A DNA stretch of 44,809 nt. Origin: Clostridiales bacterium. Lineage in GTDB: Bacteria; Bacillota; Clostridia; Peptostreptococcales; Anaerovoracaceae. The first letter of the stretch is position 1; each line of letters starts with the position of its first letter. This document shows positions 17,656-26,702 of this stretch, piece by piece. Location: the NCBI GenBank assembly GCA_022766365.1, contig JALENW010000005.1:1-44809 (forward strand). The letters are read 5' to 3'. The translations under genes were made by a program, and so were the position numbers. The notes beneath the pieces are model-generated. The model searched no databases and was not told the origin of the DNA. It was given only the letters and a program-made list of their open reading frames with translations.

Positions 17656-18098
17656 TGATATATAAATTAGTTTATACTAGAGTTATATTATAAAATATTT
17701 TGAAATTTCCCATGATGGAGAGGCTATACAATCATGCACATAACAATATATTTATTTGACTATTGTCAATTAAAAATAAATATAAATACGATGCTATGGT
17801 AAAATATTATTCATGCCGATGGGATTATTAGTTTGACTTTTGTTTTATGTTTGGGGATATGAATGGCATATTCACATAGCAGTTTATCGAGCCAATTTTC
17901 ATAACCGGTACGGGCAAATGCGAATTGTATATAGTATTGTGTTATGATTTGTTTTTTCACATGAGTTGACACCATTGAGGGATTTTGAAATGTTGAACTT
18001 TGTACGGGTTTTACTTGAAAAGCAAGATGTTTTCTAGTAAAATAGTTAACACGAAACCAGTTTTATTTAATCAACTATGATTTATTAAGGAGGCTTTT
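17656..18098. other. 443-bp AT-rich intergenic region
   Basis: No open frame with a ribosome-binding site is present. It contains a short hairpin TTGAC-TATT-GTCAA (17756-17769) and, at its right end, the rubredoxin promoter. No clear cysK terminator was seen. Confidence 0.5.
18015..18043 (+). promoter_or_regulatory. Sigma-A promoter of rubredoxin-Hrb
   Basis: TTGAAA (18015-18020), a 17-bp spacer, and TAAAAT (18038-18043), about 55 bp upstream of the rubredoxin start. Confidence 0.6.
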
Positions 18099-18263
18099 AT
18101 GAAAAAGTATGAATGTGGTGCTTGTGGGCACATATATGATCCAGCTGAAGGTGATCCTGAAAACGGAATTGCTCCGGGAACCGCTTTTGAAGATCTGCCT
18201 GATGATTGGAAATGTCCGCTATGCGGAATGGGCAAAGAAGTTTTTGAGCCTGTTGAGGAATAG
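18099..18263 (+). CDS. Rubredoxin
   Basis: A 54-residue one-iron electron carrier. C6-x-x-C9-G and C39-P-x-C42-G ligate the iron, and the signature segments [18 protein letters not shown] and [11 protein letters not shown] are complete. AAGGAGG precedes ATG. It is followed 5 bp later by a flavin-rubredoxin fusion gene, so it is probably an electron partner in oxygen or peroxide defence. Confidence 0.96.
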   Translation: MKKYECGACGHIYDPAEGDPENGIAPGTAFEDLPDDWKCPLCGMGKEVFEPVEE

Positions 18264-18268
18264 TTTCC

Positions 18269-18943
18269 ATGAGCAATGTAATATTTAAGTTCAGCTACGG
18301 ATTATACGTCTTGACAGCTAAGGATGGAGATAAGGATAACGGTTGTATAATTAATACTGCTATGCAGGCTACTGCCGATCCTTTCAAGGTTGCCATCACA
18401 TTGAATAAGCAGAATTATACTCACGAGATGATCGAAAAGACCGGAAAGTTTACCGTGTCTTTCCTCAGTGAAGATGCCGATTTTGAGTTGTTCAAGGCCT
18501 TTGGATTCCGTAGCGGAAGAGATGTCAATAAGTTTGACGATTTTAAGGATTGTAAAAGAGGTGAAAACGGCATTTACTATGTTACCAAGGGAACTAATGC
18601 CATGGTTTCTGTAGATGTGGAGCAAACTCTCGATATCGGTACCCACACAATTTTTGTCGGTAAGGTTACCCAAGAGATGGATTTGACTGACGTACCGAGC
18701 TGTACATATAATTATTACCAGACTTCAATTAAGCCAAAGCCGGCAGCTGTAAATGTTGAGGGTGAGGGTGATGAGAATGTCGGTGAGAAGTGGGTATGCA
18801 GCATATGCAATTATGTCTATGATCCTGCCAAGGGAGATCCTGAGCATGGAATCCCTGCCGGAACCAAATTCGAGGATATTCCTGAAGATTGGGTGTGTCC
18901 AATATGCAAACACGGAAAAGAAGTGTTCAAGAAGATGGAATAA
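18269..18943 (+). CDS. hrb: High-molecular-weight rubredoxin (flavin reductase-rubredoxin fusion)
   Basis: A 224-residue fusion. Residues about 1-150 are a flavin-reductase/FMN-binding split-barrel domain ([15 protein letters not shown], then [20 protein letters not shown]), and residues about 172-222 are a rubredoxin with [10 protein letters not shown] and CPICKHG iron ligands. Such Hrb proteins pass electrons from NADH to flavodiiron proteins and rubrerythrins in clostridia. A GAGG lies in the end of the upstream rubredoxin gene, indicating an operon. No flavodiiron gene is in the window. Confidence 0.93.
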   Translation: MSNVIFKFSYGLYVLTAKDGDKDNGCIINTAMQATADPFKVAITLNKQNYTHEMIEKTGKFTVSFLSEDADFELFKAFGFRSGRDVNKFDDFKDCKRGENGIYYVTKGTNAMVSVDVEQTLDIGTHTIFVGKVTQEMDLTDVPSCTYNYYQTSIKPKPAAVNVEGEGDENVGEKWVCSICNYVYDPAKGDPEHGIPAGTKFEDIPEDWVCPICKHGKEVFKKME

Positions 18944-19255
18944 TCCTGCGGATTGTTGAGCACTTTCGGAAATTTATGATTTGTGAATTGGGAATAATCG
19001 ATATTGATGATCTATAAACTGAATTTTTCAGGGCTTGCGAGCAATCGAGGAAGAATAGAGTAAAGAGAGAATCAGAAAACGCTGACCAGGTGAGTTCCAA
19101 AGATTTATCTATGGGACTGTCCACCGATCAGCGTTTTCTTATTTAAACTTTTCACTTGTTTCACGAAAATTGATTATTGAGTTATGTTAAATGTCATGTT
19201 TGAAGTTTTCGAGAAGTACTCGATAACCCTTGAAATATACAAACTGTTGAACAAC
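18944..19255. other. 312-bp convergent intergenic region
   Basis: Lies between hrb (plus) and the broken cstA gene (minus). It holds the large hairpin at 19074-19140; nothing else is recognisable. Confidence 0.5.
19074..19140. terminator. Large hairpin terminator between hrb and cstA
   Basis: AGAAAACGCTGACC pairs with GATCAGCGTTTTCTT. Inner segments GGTGAGTTCC and GGGACTGTCCACC also pair, giving an imperfect stem of about 65 bases. Its A-rich and T-rich ends allow use from both sides. Confidence 0.65.
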
Positions 19256-20702
19256 TTATTCACCTGCAAGGTTAGGGTTCAACGGCGGGCTATCTGAGTC
19301 AGGATTGCCTTTCTTTGTTGCGAAAAGAAAGGTGCCAAGACAAAAAGCAGCAAAGATACCACCTGCAATGTATGAAATTTGCTGTGGCAGTCTGAAACCT
19401 TCCGGCGCCATGAGAATATATGTGAAGGTTACAGCCGACATAAATGTTGCAGGAACTGCACATATGAAATAGTTCTTACCTGCCTTGTATAGATAAGAGG
19501 CTGCCGTCCACAGGGCTATCATAGCGAGTGTCTGGTTAGACCATGAGAAGTATCTCCATATGATATTGAAATCCATTTGTGAAAGGATTCCGCCAACCAG
19601 AAGTAGTGGAGCAGTCAGAAAAAGTCTCAGTTTACCGTCTGTCTGGTTTATCTTGAACCAGTCTGCGATAGTAAGTCTTGCAGATCTGAATGCGGTATCA
19701 CCCGAAGTGATTGGACAAGCTATAACTCCAATCATTGCAAGAACAGCACCTACAGGTCCCAGTAATGTATGGCATATTTCGTAAACTACGCCATTTGCGG
19801 TATTTTGTGCCAGTGCATTTGACAGGCCTCCTGTAGATTGATAGAATGCTACTCCTCCGGCGGCCCAAATCAGAGCGATTACCCCTTCCGCAACCATCGC
19901 ACCATAGAATACCCTTCTGCCATCCTTTTCTCTTTTCAGACACCTTGCCATCATTGGAGACTGAGTTGCGTGAAAGCCGGAAATGGCACCACAGGCTACA
20001 GTGATGAACATAAAAGGCCATATAGGAGTCTTTGCAGGATGTAAATTTGCAAGGGTCAGCTCAGGAATCGAGTAGCCTTCTGCAATTATGCCGCCTGCAA
20101 CTCCGATGCACATAATAATTAGACATACACCGAAGATAGGGTAGAGCTTACCTATTACTTTGTCGATTGGCAGAAGTGTTGCAAGGAAATAGTAGAGCAA
20201 AATAATAATCAGCCACGTTAGGGAACCCATTTTGGGGACAAGCATATGAAGAAGTGCCGCCGGTCCCGTAGCGAAAACTGTTCCAACCAAAACCAAAAGG
20301 ACAACTGAGAATATTCTCATAACATTTTTCATTATATCGCCAAGATAGTAGCCGGTCAGCTCGGAAACTGACGCGCCTTTGTGCCTGACTGACAGCATTC
20401 CTGTCATGAAGTCGTGTACTCCTCCTGCAAGTATGGTCCCGAATACTATCCATATGAATACTACAGGACCCCATTGGGCACCGGCAACCGGCAAGTGCAC
20501 CGAATATCGGACCCAGTCCTGCGATGTTTAAAAGCTGAATAAGGAAAACTCGTCCCGTTGACATCGGTACATAATCCACACCGTCCTCCATGGCAACTGC
20601 GGGTGTTTCCCTGTTTGATACGCCAAAAACCTTTTCCACAAAGAATCCATAGGTGAAGTAGCCTAGGATCAGCAGTGCAAGTGCAACAAAAAATGTAATC
20701 AT
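19256..20702 (-). pseudogene. cstA: CstA-family carbon starvation/peptide transporter, frameshifted
   Basis: A multi-pass membrane protein of the CstA family (peptide or pyruvate uptake). The N-terminal part (from ATG at 20702, after GGAGG) reads to NIAGLGPIFGALAG. The rest continues in another frame from AGAQWGPVVFIWIVFG through to the C-terminus at 19256. The break coincides with a perfect 7-bp tandem duplication at 20481-20494. Removing one copy restores a continuous frame of about 479 residues through the conserved GPIFGA...WGP region. All other parts look intact, so the lesion is either recent, a reversible slippage switch, or a sequencing error. Confidence 0.88.
20481..20494. repeat. 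7-bp tandem duplication inside cstA
   Basis: CCGGCAACCGGCAA on the plus strand is two exact copies of CCGGCAA. One copy gives an open cstA frame; two copies shift it. Confidence 0.95.
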
Positions 20703-20846
20703 AAAACCTCCGAATCTGTAACCGAGAAATTTTGTGACCTATCCTCAGGGATATATTTAATCAGTGTAAACAGCGGGGATTTGGTCTTTCTTTCCGGAAC
20801 TAACAGATATAACTTGTAAGTAATGTACATAAAATAGTACAGAGAA

Positions 20847-20876
20847 ATTATATACGTCATAAATGTATTTTGTCAA
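20847..20876 (-). promoter_or_regulatory. Sigma-A promoter of cstA
   Basis: On the minus strand TTGACA (20876-20871), an 18-bp spacer, and TATAAT (20852-20847), both perfect boxes, about 145 bp upstream of the cstA ATG. Confidence 0.7.
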
Positions 20877-20955
20877 TAAAAACTCAAAAATATCCAAAGT
20901 ACAGAATATGGCAATTTTGGGGCAATTGATGGTGTTTCCGCAATTTATGTAAAGA

Positions 20956-20991
20956 ATATCCGGTGAGAAGACACACTATCTCACCGGATAT
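20956..20991 (-). terminator. Terminator of the nucleotidyltransferase gene
   Basis: A perfect 13-bp inverted repeat, ATATCCGGTGAGA and TCTCACCGGATAT, with a 10-base loop, 45 bp after the minus-strand stop at 21036. Confidence 0.65.
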
Positions 20992-21035
20992 TTATAATAC
21001 ACATTATATAGTTTGATTTATTCGTGCTGAAATAA

Positions 21036-21968
21036 TTATCTCCACAGCACTTCGGGATACAGACCTTTGTCTTTCATGGATTGCAGGGCTGCCGTTACAG
21101 AAGCTTTATCCTCATGATATGTCATTCCATACCACTTATCTTGAGAAGGGAGAATTTTGACTTTTGCATCACCGTTTGTGATCATCTTATCGACAACATA
21201 TGGCAGGAAATATTCTGCCTTGAGGGGATTCTCATTCTGTGCTTTTTCGAGAAATCCAGGGAAACCTTTTATCATTTCCTTCATAAACCCCTGTGTAAAT
21301 CCCCAGAAATTCATAGACACGAGAGTGTCTTCGGAAAGTGGTGTCCACTGAGATGAGTCTTCGTCTTCATATGCAATTTCCCCTGAAGAAATTCTTTGAA
21401 TTTTTGTTCTTTCGACGATGTCTGTCAGAAATCCATCTTTATCAATTCGGCAGACGCCTCTGGCTACGTGACCTGATTCTGACAGTGTATTTGGGAGTCT
21501 ATAGCCCACCATGGCAAAGGATTCAGGCATACTCTCTGATTTCGGAAGTGATGTGAGAAACTCGTGTATCTGCAGAAAAGCGCTGGGACCGTAGTAATCA
21601 TCTGCATTAATTACGGCAAAAGATCCCCGGATAATATTCCTGGCCGACATGACGGCATGACAGGTTCCCCACGGCTTCGTTCGTCCATCAGGGACTTTGC
21701 AGCCTGATGGAATATCGTCTAGTTCTTGGTAAGCGTAGTGTATGTTAAGATGCTTTCCGGCGCGATCTTTGAGAAGATCTTCAAACGCTGCCCGATGTTC
21801 TTTTCTGATGATGAATACAACATCATCAAAGCCCGCCATCATCGCATCGTAGAGGGAAAAATCAAGGAGGATTTCTCCTTGGGGAGTAACGGGATCCATC
21901 TGTTTGAGACCACCGTAGCGGCTACCCATGCCTGCAGCCATAACAACTAGAGCCGGTTTTTCGATCAT
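21036..21968 (-). CDS. Sugar-phosphate nucleotidyltransferase-like protein
   Basis: A 310-residue protein with the NTP-transferase fold. It has the nucleotide-binding signature VVMAAGMGSRYGGLKQMDPV near the N-terminus, WGTCHAVMSAR, and the metal-binding INADDYYG. The family includes UTP/glucose-1-phosphate uridylyltransferase-like enzymes, but this subgroup is of undefined substrate. GAAAGGAAAG precedes ATG. It is flanked by its own terminator and stands alone, so context does not help. Confidence 0.85.
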   Translation of the reverse strand: MIEKPALVVMAAGMGSRYGGLKQMDPVTPQGEILLDFSLYDAMMAGFDDVVFIIRKEHRAAFEDLLKDRAGKHLNIHYAYQELDDIPSGCKVPDGRTKPWGTCHAVMSARNIIRGSFAVINADDYYGPSAFLQIHEFLTSLPKSESMPESFAMVGYRLPNTLSESGHVARGVCRIDKDGFLTDIVERTKIQRISSGEIAYEDEDSSQWTPLSEDTLVSMNFWGFTQGFMKEMIKGFPGFLEKAQNENPLKAEYFLPYVVDKMITNGDAKVKILPSQDKWYGMTYHEDKASVTAALQSMKDKGLYPEVLWR

Positions 21969-22099
21969 AGTACTTTCCTTTCGTTTTTCAAGTGTTAGTC
22001 GGAACGGTTTTAGCCGATTCCCGCTAAATTACCATATCGTTTCGGGTTAATTAATGGTATGTTTATATGAATGGTTATAAATAGTACGGATTACGTTGA

Positions 22100-25000
22100 C
22101 TATTTATGTACTTTCTTGTTTATTTTCTTGATATGACCTACTTCTTGCATATACTCTCTGTTTTGGTTCGCATTTCGCATATTTTCCTCAGCAACGGAAA
22201 GCATAAGTTTGATTCTGTTAAATTGATTAACTTCCGATGCAGATGCATCGAAATCTATAGGGACAATATTGATATTATCATATCTCTCTCTGATAGCCTT
22301 TATTATTCCCTTTCCTGTTATATGATTTGGCAGGCAACCAAAAGGCTGAACACAAATTATATTTTTGACACCATGCTCGATTAAATCTACCATTTCCCCT
22401 GTGAGTAGCCACCCTTCGCCATATTGATTAGTCAGACTTACAAAACGCTCAGCATAGTCTGCTATTTTGTTGATATGTCCGGGAGCCTCATACTTGGAAT
22501 CTTTGAGGCAGACCCTCAGCATCTTTCGGTAATATTCAACATAGTGAATAAGCAATGCACTTAATAGTGCAGGGAGCTTGGAGCTCGACAAATCTCGACT
22601 CTTATATTCGGGATTTTTAAATGAGTAGAGCATGAAGTCTGTCAAATCGGAAATGACCGCCTCGGCACCTTCTTCTTCCAGCTTTTCTATAAGGAAATTA
22701 TTAGCCTCAGGCAGATATTTTACCAGAATTTCTCCGACAATGCCAACTTTCGGTTTCATGATATCCAGAGTCTCGATCGCTGAAAAATCATCGATCATAT
22801 TCTGCATATTCGACTTGAAATGTCCGGTGCTGAAGTTTTTGTCTTTGCTGAGAATTTCAATCCACTTGTCGCGGACAATGTTCGTAGCCCCTTTTTCTTT
22901 TTCATAAGGTCTCGTGGCACAGACGCACCTTTGTATCAAATCACCGTACTGGAGACTGATGATGAGGCGTTTTACAAGCTCTATGAGTTTGCCCCGGCTG
23001 ATTTTCACACCGGGATGTTTTTCGATTCCTTGGAAAGACAGCGCTATTACCGGTACATGGCCGTAACCTGCATCGGCAAGAGCCTTTCGTATCAGCCCTA
23101 CGTAGTTTGAAGCTCTGCAGGCACCTCCCGTTTGACTGATTACAAGGGAAAGATTATCTGTATCGTATTTGCCGCTCTTTACAGCCTCGAGAAATTGCCC
23201 CACGACGAACATGGACGGGTAACACGCATCGTTATTTACATATTTAAGTCCCATATTTATAACGTCAGGCCCAAGGTCTTTCAGAATCTCAAGGTTGAAC
23301 CCCAAATCCTGCACTAGGGAGGAAATAAGGCTGAAATGTATCGGAGCCATCTGAGGCATCAGAATTGTGTGGTTTTTCCTGTTTTCTTCTGTGAACAGGA
23401 CAGGTGACTTAAGTTCATCCCTATCATGGGAAGTAACCTCTCTGTTTTCAATGGTTTCGATGAGAGAACGTATCCTTATTTTAACTGCGCCGAGATTATT
23501 AACCTCGTCAATTTTTAAAACTGTATGAATTTTCCCATAATGATGGAGGATTTCATGCACCTGATCTGTGGTGATGGCGTCAAGACCACAACCGAATGAG
23601 TTCAGCTGTACCATTTCAAGATCTTCCGTCTGTCCGACATAACTTGCCGCACGATAAAGCCTTGCATGGTAGGTCCATTGATCCAACACACGGAGGGGAT
23701 TCTTAATATCAAAATTTTCAGGTATCGCATCTTCTGTCAGCACACCCAAACCCAGGGTGGTCAGAAGCTCAGGTATTCCATGGTTGATTTCCTTGTCAAG
23801 ATGATATGGTCTGCCGCATAAAATAACTGCTCTATGACCTTTTTCCCTCGTTTCTCTCAGAGCTTCTTCGGCTCTTGTCCTCATTTGTCTCCTGAAACTG
23901 TCAAGTTCTTTGTATGCTTCTTTAGAAGCTTTCTCCAGTTCAAGTCTTGGTATACGTGGAAAAACTTTGCTGAGCCTCCTTGGAAGCTTTCGGCGTTCTT
24001 TGAGGGAAATGAACGGATTGAGGAATGGAATTCCTTCGAAATCCATATTATTCCTGATGACCTCAGAGTAACCGCAGACAACAGGACAGTTAAGATTGTT
24101 CGTCTGTTTGTTGAAATTCTTTTCTTCATAAAAAACCGCAGGATAGAATATGAAGTCGATTTTGTCTGCTGATTTGTTTGAGGACGCGTCATCGGATACT
24201 GTGTTGACAGACGACCTATCCGTTGAAACTCCGGATTCCGGTGTATCATTCTGAGGTATGCTGTCATCAGCCGGCACCGCATTTCGTGCTTTTTCCAAAA
24301 GGTTCTCAATGTGACCGTGGACAAGTTTCGCAGGATAGCAAGCCGTCTCGGAAGGAATTGTTTCTATTCCTTTTTCGTATGTATTCCTTGTGGTTTCATC
24401 TGACAAAACTACCCTGAATCCCAGAGTGGTGAAAAAGGTGTGCCAGAATGGATAATTTTCGTACATGTTCAATACTCTGGGTATGCCAACGGCACCTCTG
24501 TGTGCAGCCTCTCTTGGAAGAGACTTCCTGTTAAACAGAAGGTCATATTTTTCAGCGTAAAGATTAGGAAGCTTTTCTTTGATTTCACCATAGCGGCTAT
24601 CGCCCCTTTCACAGCGATTTCCTGTGATGAAGCGCTTATTGTTAGGAAAAATATTGATCTTGAGGCGACAGTTATTACTGCATTTGCCACAGTTTGCATC
24701 GATTCGTTTGTAGGTGAAATTTTCAAGCTCAGCAAGGGATAAAATTGATGATTTGCCTGATGCTGTCGAAGTGTCTTGGGCTTCCGGTTTATCGGAATTC
24801 TTCGAGGTTATTGCAGATCGCCTTTTGGCGATAAGGGCTATGCCGAAGGCACCCATAAGCCCTGAGATTACAGGTCTTGTAACTTCACGACCTGTTAGAT
24901 TTTCAAAGGCTCTCAGGACAGCTTCCGACAGGAAGGTTCCACCTTGGACTACTATGTGTTCTCCAAGTTCATCAGTATTTCTGATTTTAATTACTTTTTG

Positions 25001-26545
25001 AATTGCATTTTTGATAACAGAATAGGCAAGGCCGGCGGCGATATCTGATGGCGCTGCTCCTTCCTTCTGAGCTTGTTTCACGTTTGAATTCATGAAAACC
25101 GTGCAACGCGAGCCCAGATCTACGGGATTTTCCGCCATGAGTGCCAGCTCTGAGAATTGCTCTGCGTCGAGACCGATGCTGTGGGCGAAGGTCTCAAGAA
25201 ATGAGCCGCAACCGGAACTGCAGGCTTCGTTAAGAAGTATGGAATCTATAACCCCATCTTGGATCTTCATGGTTTTCATGTCTTGTCCGCCTATGTCGAT
25301 TACAAAATCCACGAGAGGATCAAAATACTTGGCGGCTTCAAAATGAGCCACTGTTTCGACTTCACCGGTATCAAGGTTAAGAGCAGCTTTAATAAAATCC
25401 TCACCGTAGCCGGTAACACCGGAATATCTGAAGAAACTCTCGGGGGTTTTTATTTTGTATATATACTTCATCTGCTCGATAATCACAGCCAGTGGATCTC
25501 CCCCGTTGTTTGTGTAGTGAGAATACAGAATCTCATTGTTTTCTGATAAAACAACGAGTTTTGAGGTCGTAGATCCTGAATCTATGCCAATATACATAGG
25601 TCCTTTGTAAGTGCGAATGTCCCCGTATGATACGGAATTTTTGCTATGCCTCTTCCTGAAAGCTGCCAGTGATTCCTCATCTTTGAAAAGAGGCGAAAGA
25701 GTTTTGCCGGAAGCTTCTTCTTTAAAATCCGTATTTACGGTTTCCCTGAGCTTTAGGAAATCAATTACAGGTTGGCCTACAGAGGCAACCGCAGCACCCT
25801 TTGCAATGAAAATTTCCCCATCTTCGGGGGTAATAATTTCATTTTCGTGAAGATTAAGGGTTTCTATGAATCTTTTCTTTAGCTCGGGAAGGAAATGCAG
25901 AGGACCTCCAAGAAATGCAACCTTTCCTTTGATAGGGCGACCACAGGCCAAGTTGGAAATTGTTTGATTTACAACGGACTGCAAGACTGAAACAGAGATA
26001 TCTTCTTTGCTAGCGCCCTGGTTAATTAATGCTTGAACATCGGTTTTGGCAAAAACGCCGCAGCGGGATGCCATGGGATATATCTTTTCAGATTTTTCTG
26101 CATACTTATTAAGCCACTCTGCATCAGTTTTCAGCAGGGAGGCCATTTGATCTATGAAGGCTCCTGTCCCGCCGGCACAGATGGAATTCATCCTTGACTC
26201 GACAGAACCCTTTAAATATATAATTTTTGAATCTTCGCCACCAAGCTCTATGGCAACATCAGTGTCGGCTATAAAGGTTGAAATTCCTCTAGAGAGGGCA
26301 ACGACCTCCTGTATGAAAGGTATCTTGAAATGCTTGTTTACAAATAGTCCGCCGGAGCCTGTCACGTTAATAGTTACCGGCACATTTGCAAGCGTATCAA
26401 AACAATCTTCGACAACTTGTTTAATCGTGTTTTTCACATCGGACATATGTCTGCGATAAGTTTTAAATAGAATTTTCAAGTTCCCGTCCAGGGCCACCAA
26501 TTTAACCGTGGTTGAGCCTACGTCCAGTCCTAAATGTACAGTCAT
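22100..26545 (-). CDS. Acyl-CoA dehydratase activase-related fusion protein
   Basis: A 1481-residue cytosolic protein related to 2-hydroxyacyl-CoA dehydratase systems. It has two ASKHA ATPase domains of the HgdC/BadF type: first GLDVGSTTVKLVAL...GGTGAFIDQMA...SRCGVFAKTD (about 4-265), second GIDSGSTTSKLVVL...ACSSGCGSFLE...SRCTVFMNSN (about 325-590). Each has the cysteine positions that hold the bridging [4Fe-4S] cluster in activases. A cysteine cluster (CGKCSNNCRLK) and a DUF2229-type region follow, then a long C-terminal part resembling dehydratase subunits. The start is ATG at 26545 with AAGGAG; a TTG six bases upstream is too close to it. Substrate unknown. No separate dehydratase genes are adjacent. 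Confidence 0.88.
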   Translation of the reverse strand: MTVHLGLDVGSTTVKLVALDGNLKILFKTYRRHMSDVKNTIKQVVEDCFDTLANVPVTINVTGSGGLFVNKHFKIPFIQEVVALSRGISTFIADTDVAIELGGEDSKIIYLKGSVESRMNSICAGGTGAFIDQMASLLKTDAEWLNKYAEKSEKIYPMASRCGVFAKTDVQALINQGASKEDISVSVLQSVVNQTISNLACGRPIKGKVAFLGGPLHFLPELKKRFIETLNLHENEIITPEDGEIFIAKGAAVASVGQPVIDFLKLRETVNTDFKEEASGKTLSPLFKDEESLAAFRKRHSKNSVSYGDIRTYKGPMYIGIDSGSTTSKLVVLSENNEILYSHYTNNGGDPLAVIIEQMKYIYKIKTPESFFRYSGVTGYGEDFIKAALNLDTGEVETVAHFEAAKYFDPLVDFVIDIGGQDMKTMKIQDGVIDSILLNEACSSGCGSFLETFAHSIGLDAEQFSELALMAENPVDLGSRCTVFMNSNVKQAQKEGAAPSDIAAGLAYSVIKNAIQKVIKIRNTDELGEHIVVQGGTFLSEAVLRAFENLTGREVTRPVISGLMGAFGIALIAKRRSAITSKNSDKPEAQDTSTASGKSSILSLAELENFTYKRIDANCGKCSNNCRLKINIFPNNKRFITGNRCERGDSRYGEIKEKLPNLYAEKYDLLFNRKSLPREAAHRGAVGIPRVLNMYENYPFWHTFFTTLGFRVVLSDETTRNTYEKGIETIPSETACYPAKLVHGHIENLLEKARNAVPADDSIPQNDTPESGVSTDRSSVNTVSDDASSNKSADKIDFIFYPAVFYEEKNFNKQTNNLNCPVVCGYSEVIRNNMDFEGIPFLNPFISLKERRKLPRRLSKVFPRIPRLELEKASKEAYKELDSFRRQMRTRAEEALRETREKGHRAVILCGRPYHLDKEINHGIPELLTTLGLGVLTEDAIPENFDIKNPLRVLDQWTYHARLYRAASYVGQTEDLEMVQLNSFGCGLDAITTDQVHEILHHYGKIHTVLKIDEVNNLGAVKIRIRSLIETIENREVTSHDRDELKSPVLFTEENRKNHTILMPQMAPIHFSLISSLVQDLGFNLEILKDLGPDVINMGLKYVNNDACYPSMFVVGQFLEAVKSGKYDTDNLSLVISQTGGACRASNYVGLIRKALADAGYGHVPVIALSFQGIEKHPGVKISRGKLIELVKRLIISLQYGDLIQRCVCATRPYEKEKGATNIVRDKWIEILSKDKNFSTGHFKSNMQNMIDDFSAIETLDIMKPKVGIVGEILVKYLPEANNFLIEKLEEEGAEAVISDLTDFMLYSFKNPEYKSRDLSSSKLPALLSALLIHYVEYYRKMLRVCLKDSKYEAPGHINKIADYAERFVSLTNQYGEGWLLTGEMVDLIEHGVKNIICVQPFGCLPNHITGKGIIKAIRERYDNINIVPIDFDASASEVNQFNRIKLMLSVAEENMRNANQNREYMQEVGHIKKINKKVHK

Positions 26546-26642
26546 ATTCAAATTCTCCTTAAAGGCTCATTATACACCTTTTTAGAACTGATGTTAAGAG
26601 ATTATATTTTTAATGTAAATATATTTTTCTATACACATCATT

Positions 26643-26670
26643 TTGACTTTGTGATATTTTGTGATATAAT
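26643..26670 (+). promoter_or_regulatory. Sigma-A promoter of the YjiH-family gene
   Basis: TTGACT (26643-26648), a 16-bp spacer, and TATAAT (26665-26670), about 33 bp upstream of the ATG. Confidence 0.65.
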
Positions 26671-26677
26671 TATCACA
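26660..26677. promoter_or_regulatory. Palindromic operator over the -10 box
   Basis: TGTGATA-TAAT-TATCACA has perfect 7-bp arms centred on the -10 box, and GTGATAT is repeated just upstream at 26651-26657. The position suggests a repressor site; the regulator is unknown. Confidence 0.5.
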
Positions 26678-26702
26678 ACTGGCTATACGAAGGGAGAGTT
26701 AT

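Larger units (their letters stand above)
20703..21035. other. 333-bp region upstream of cstA
   Basis: Contains the cstA promoter (minus strand), a TGTAC...GTACA inverted repeat around 20824-20841 just downstream of the expected transcript start, and a terminator hairpin at 20956-20991. No coding frame is convincing. Confidence 0.5.
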
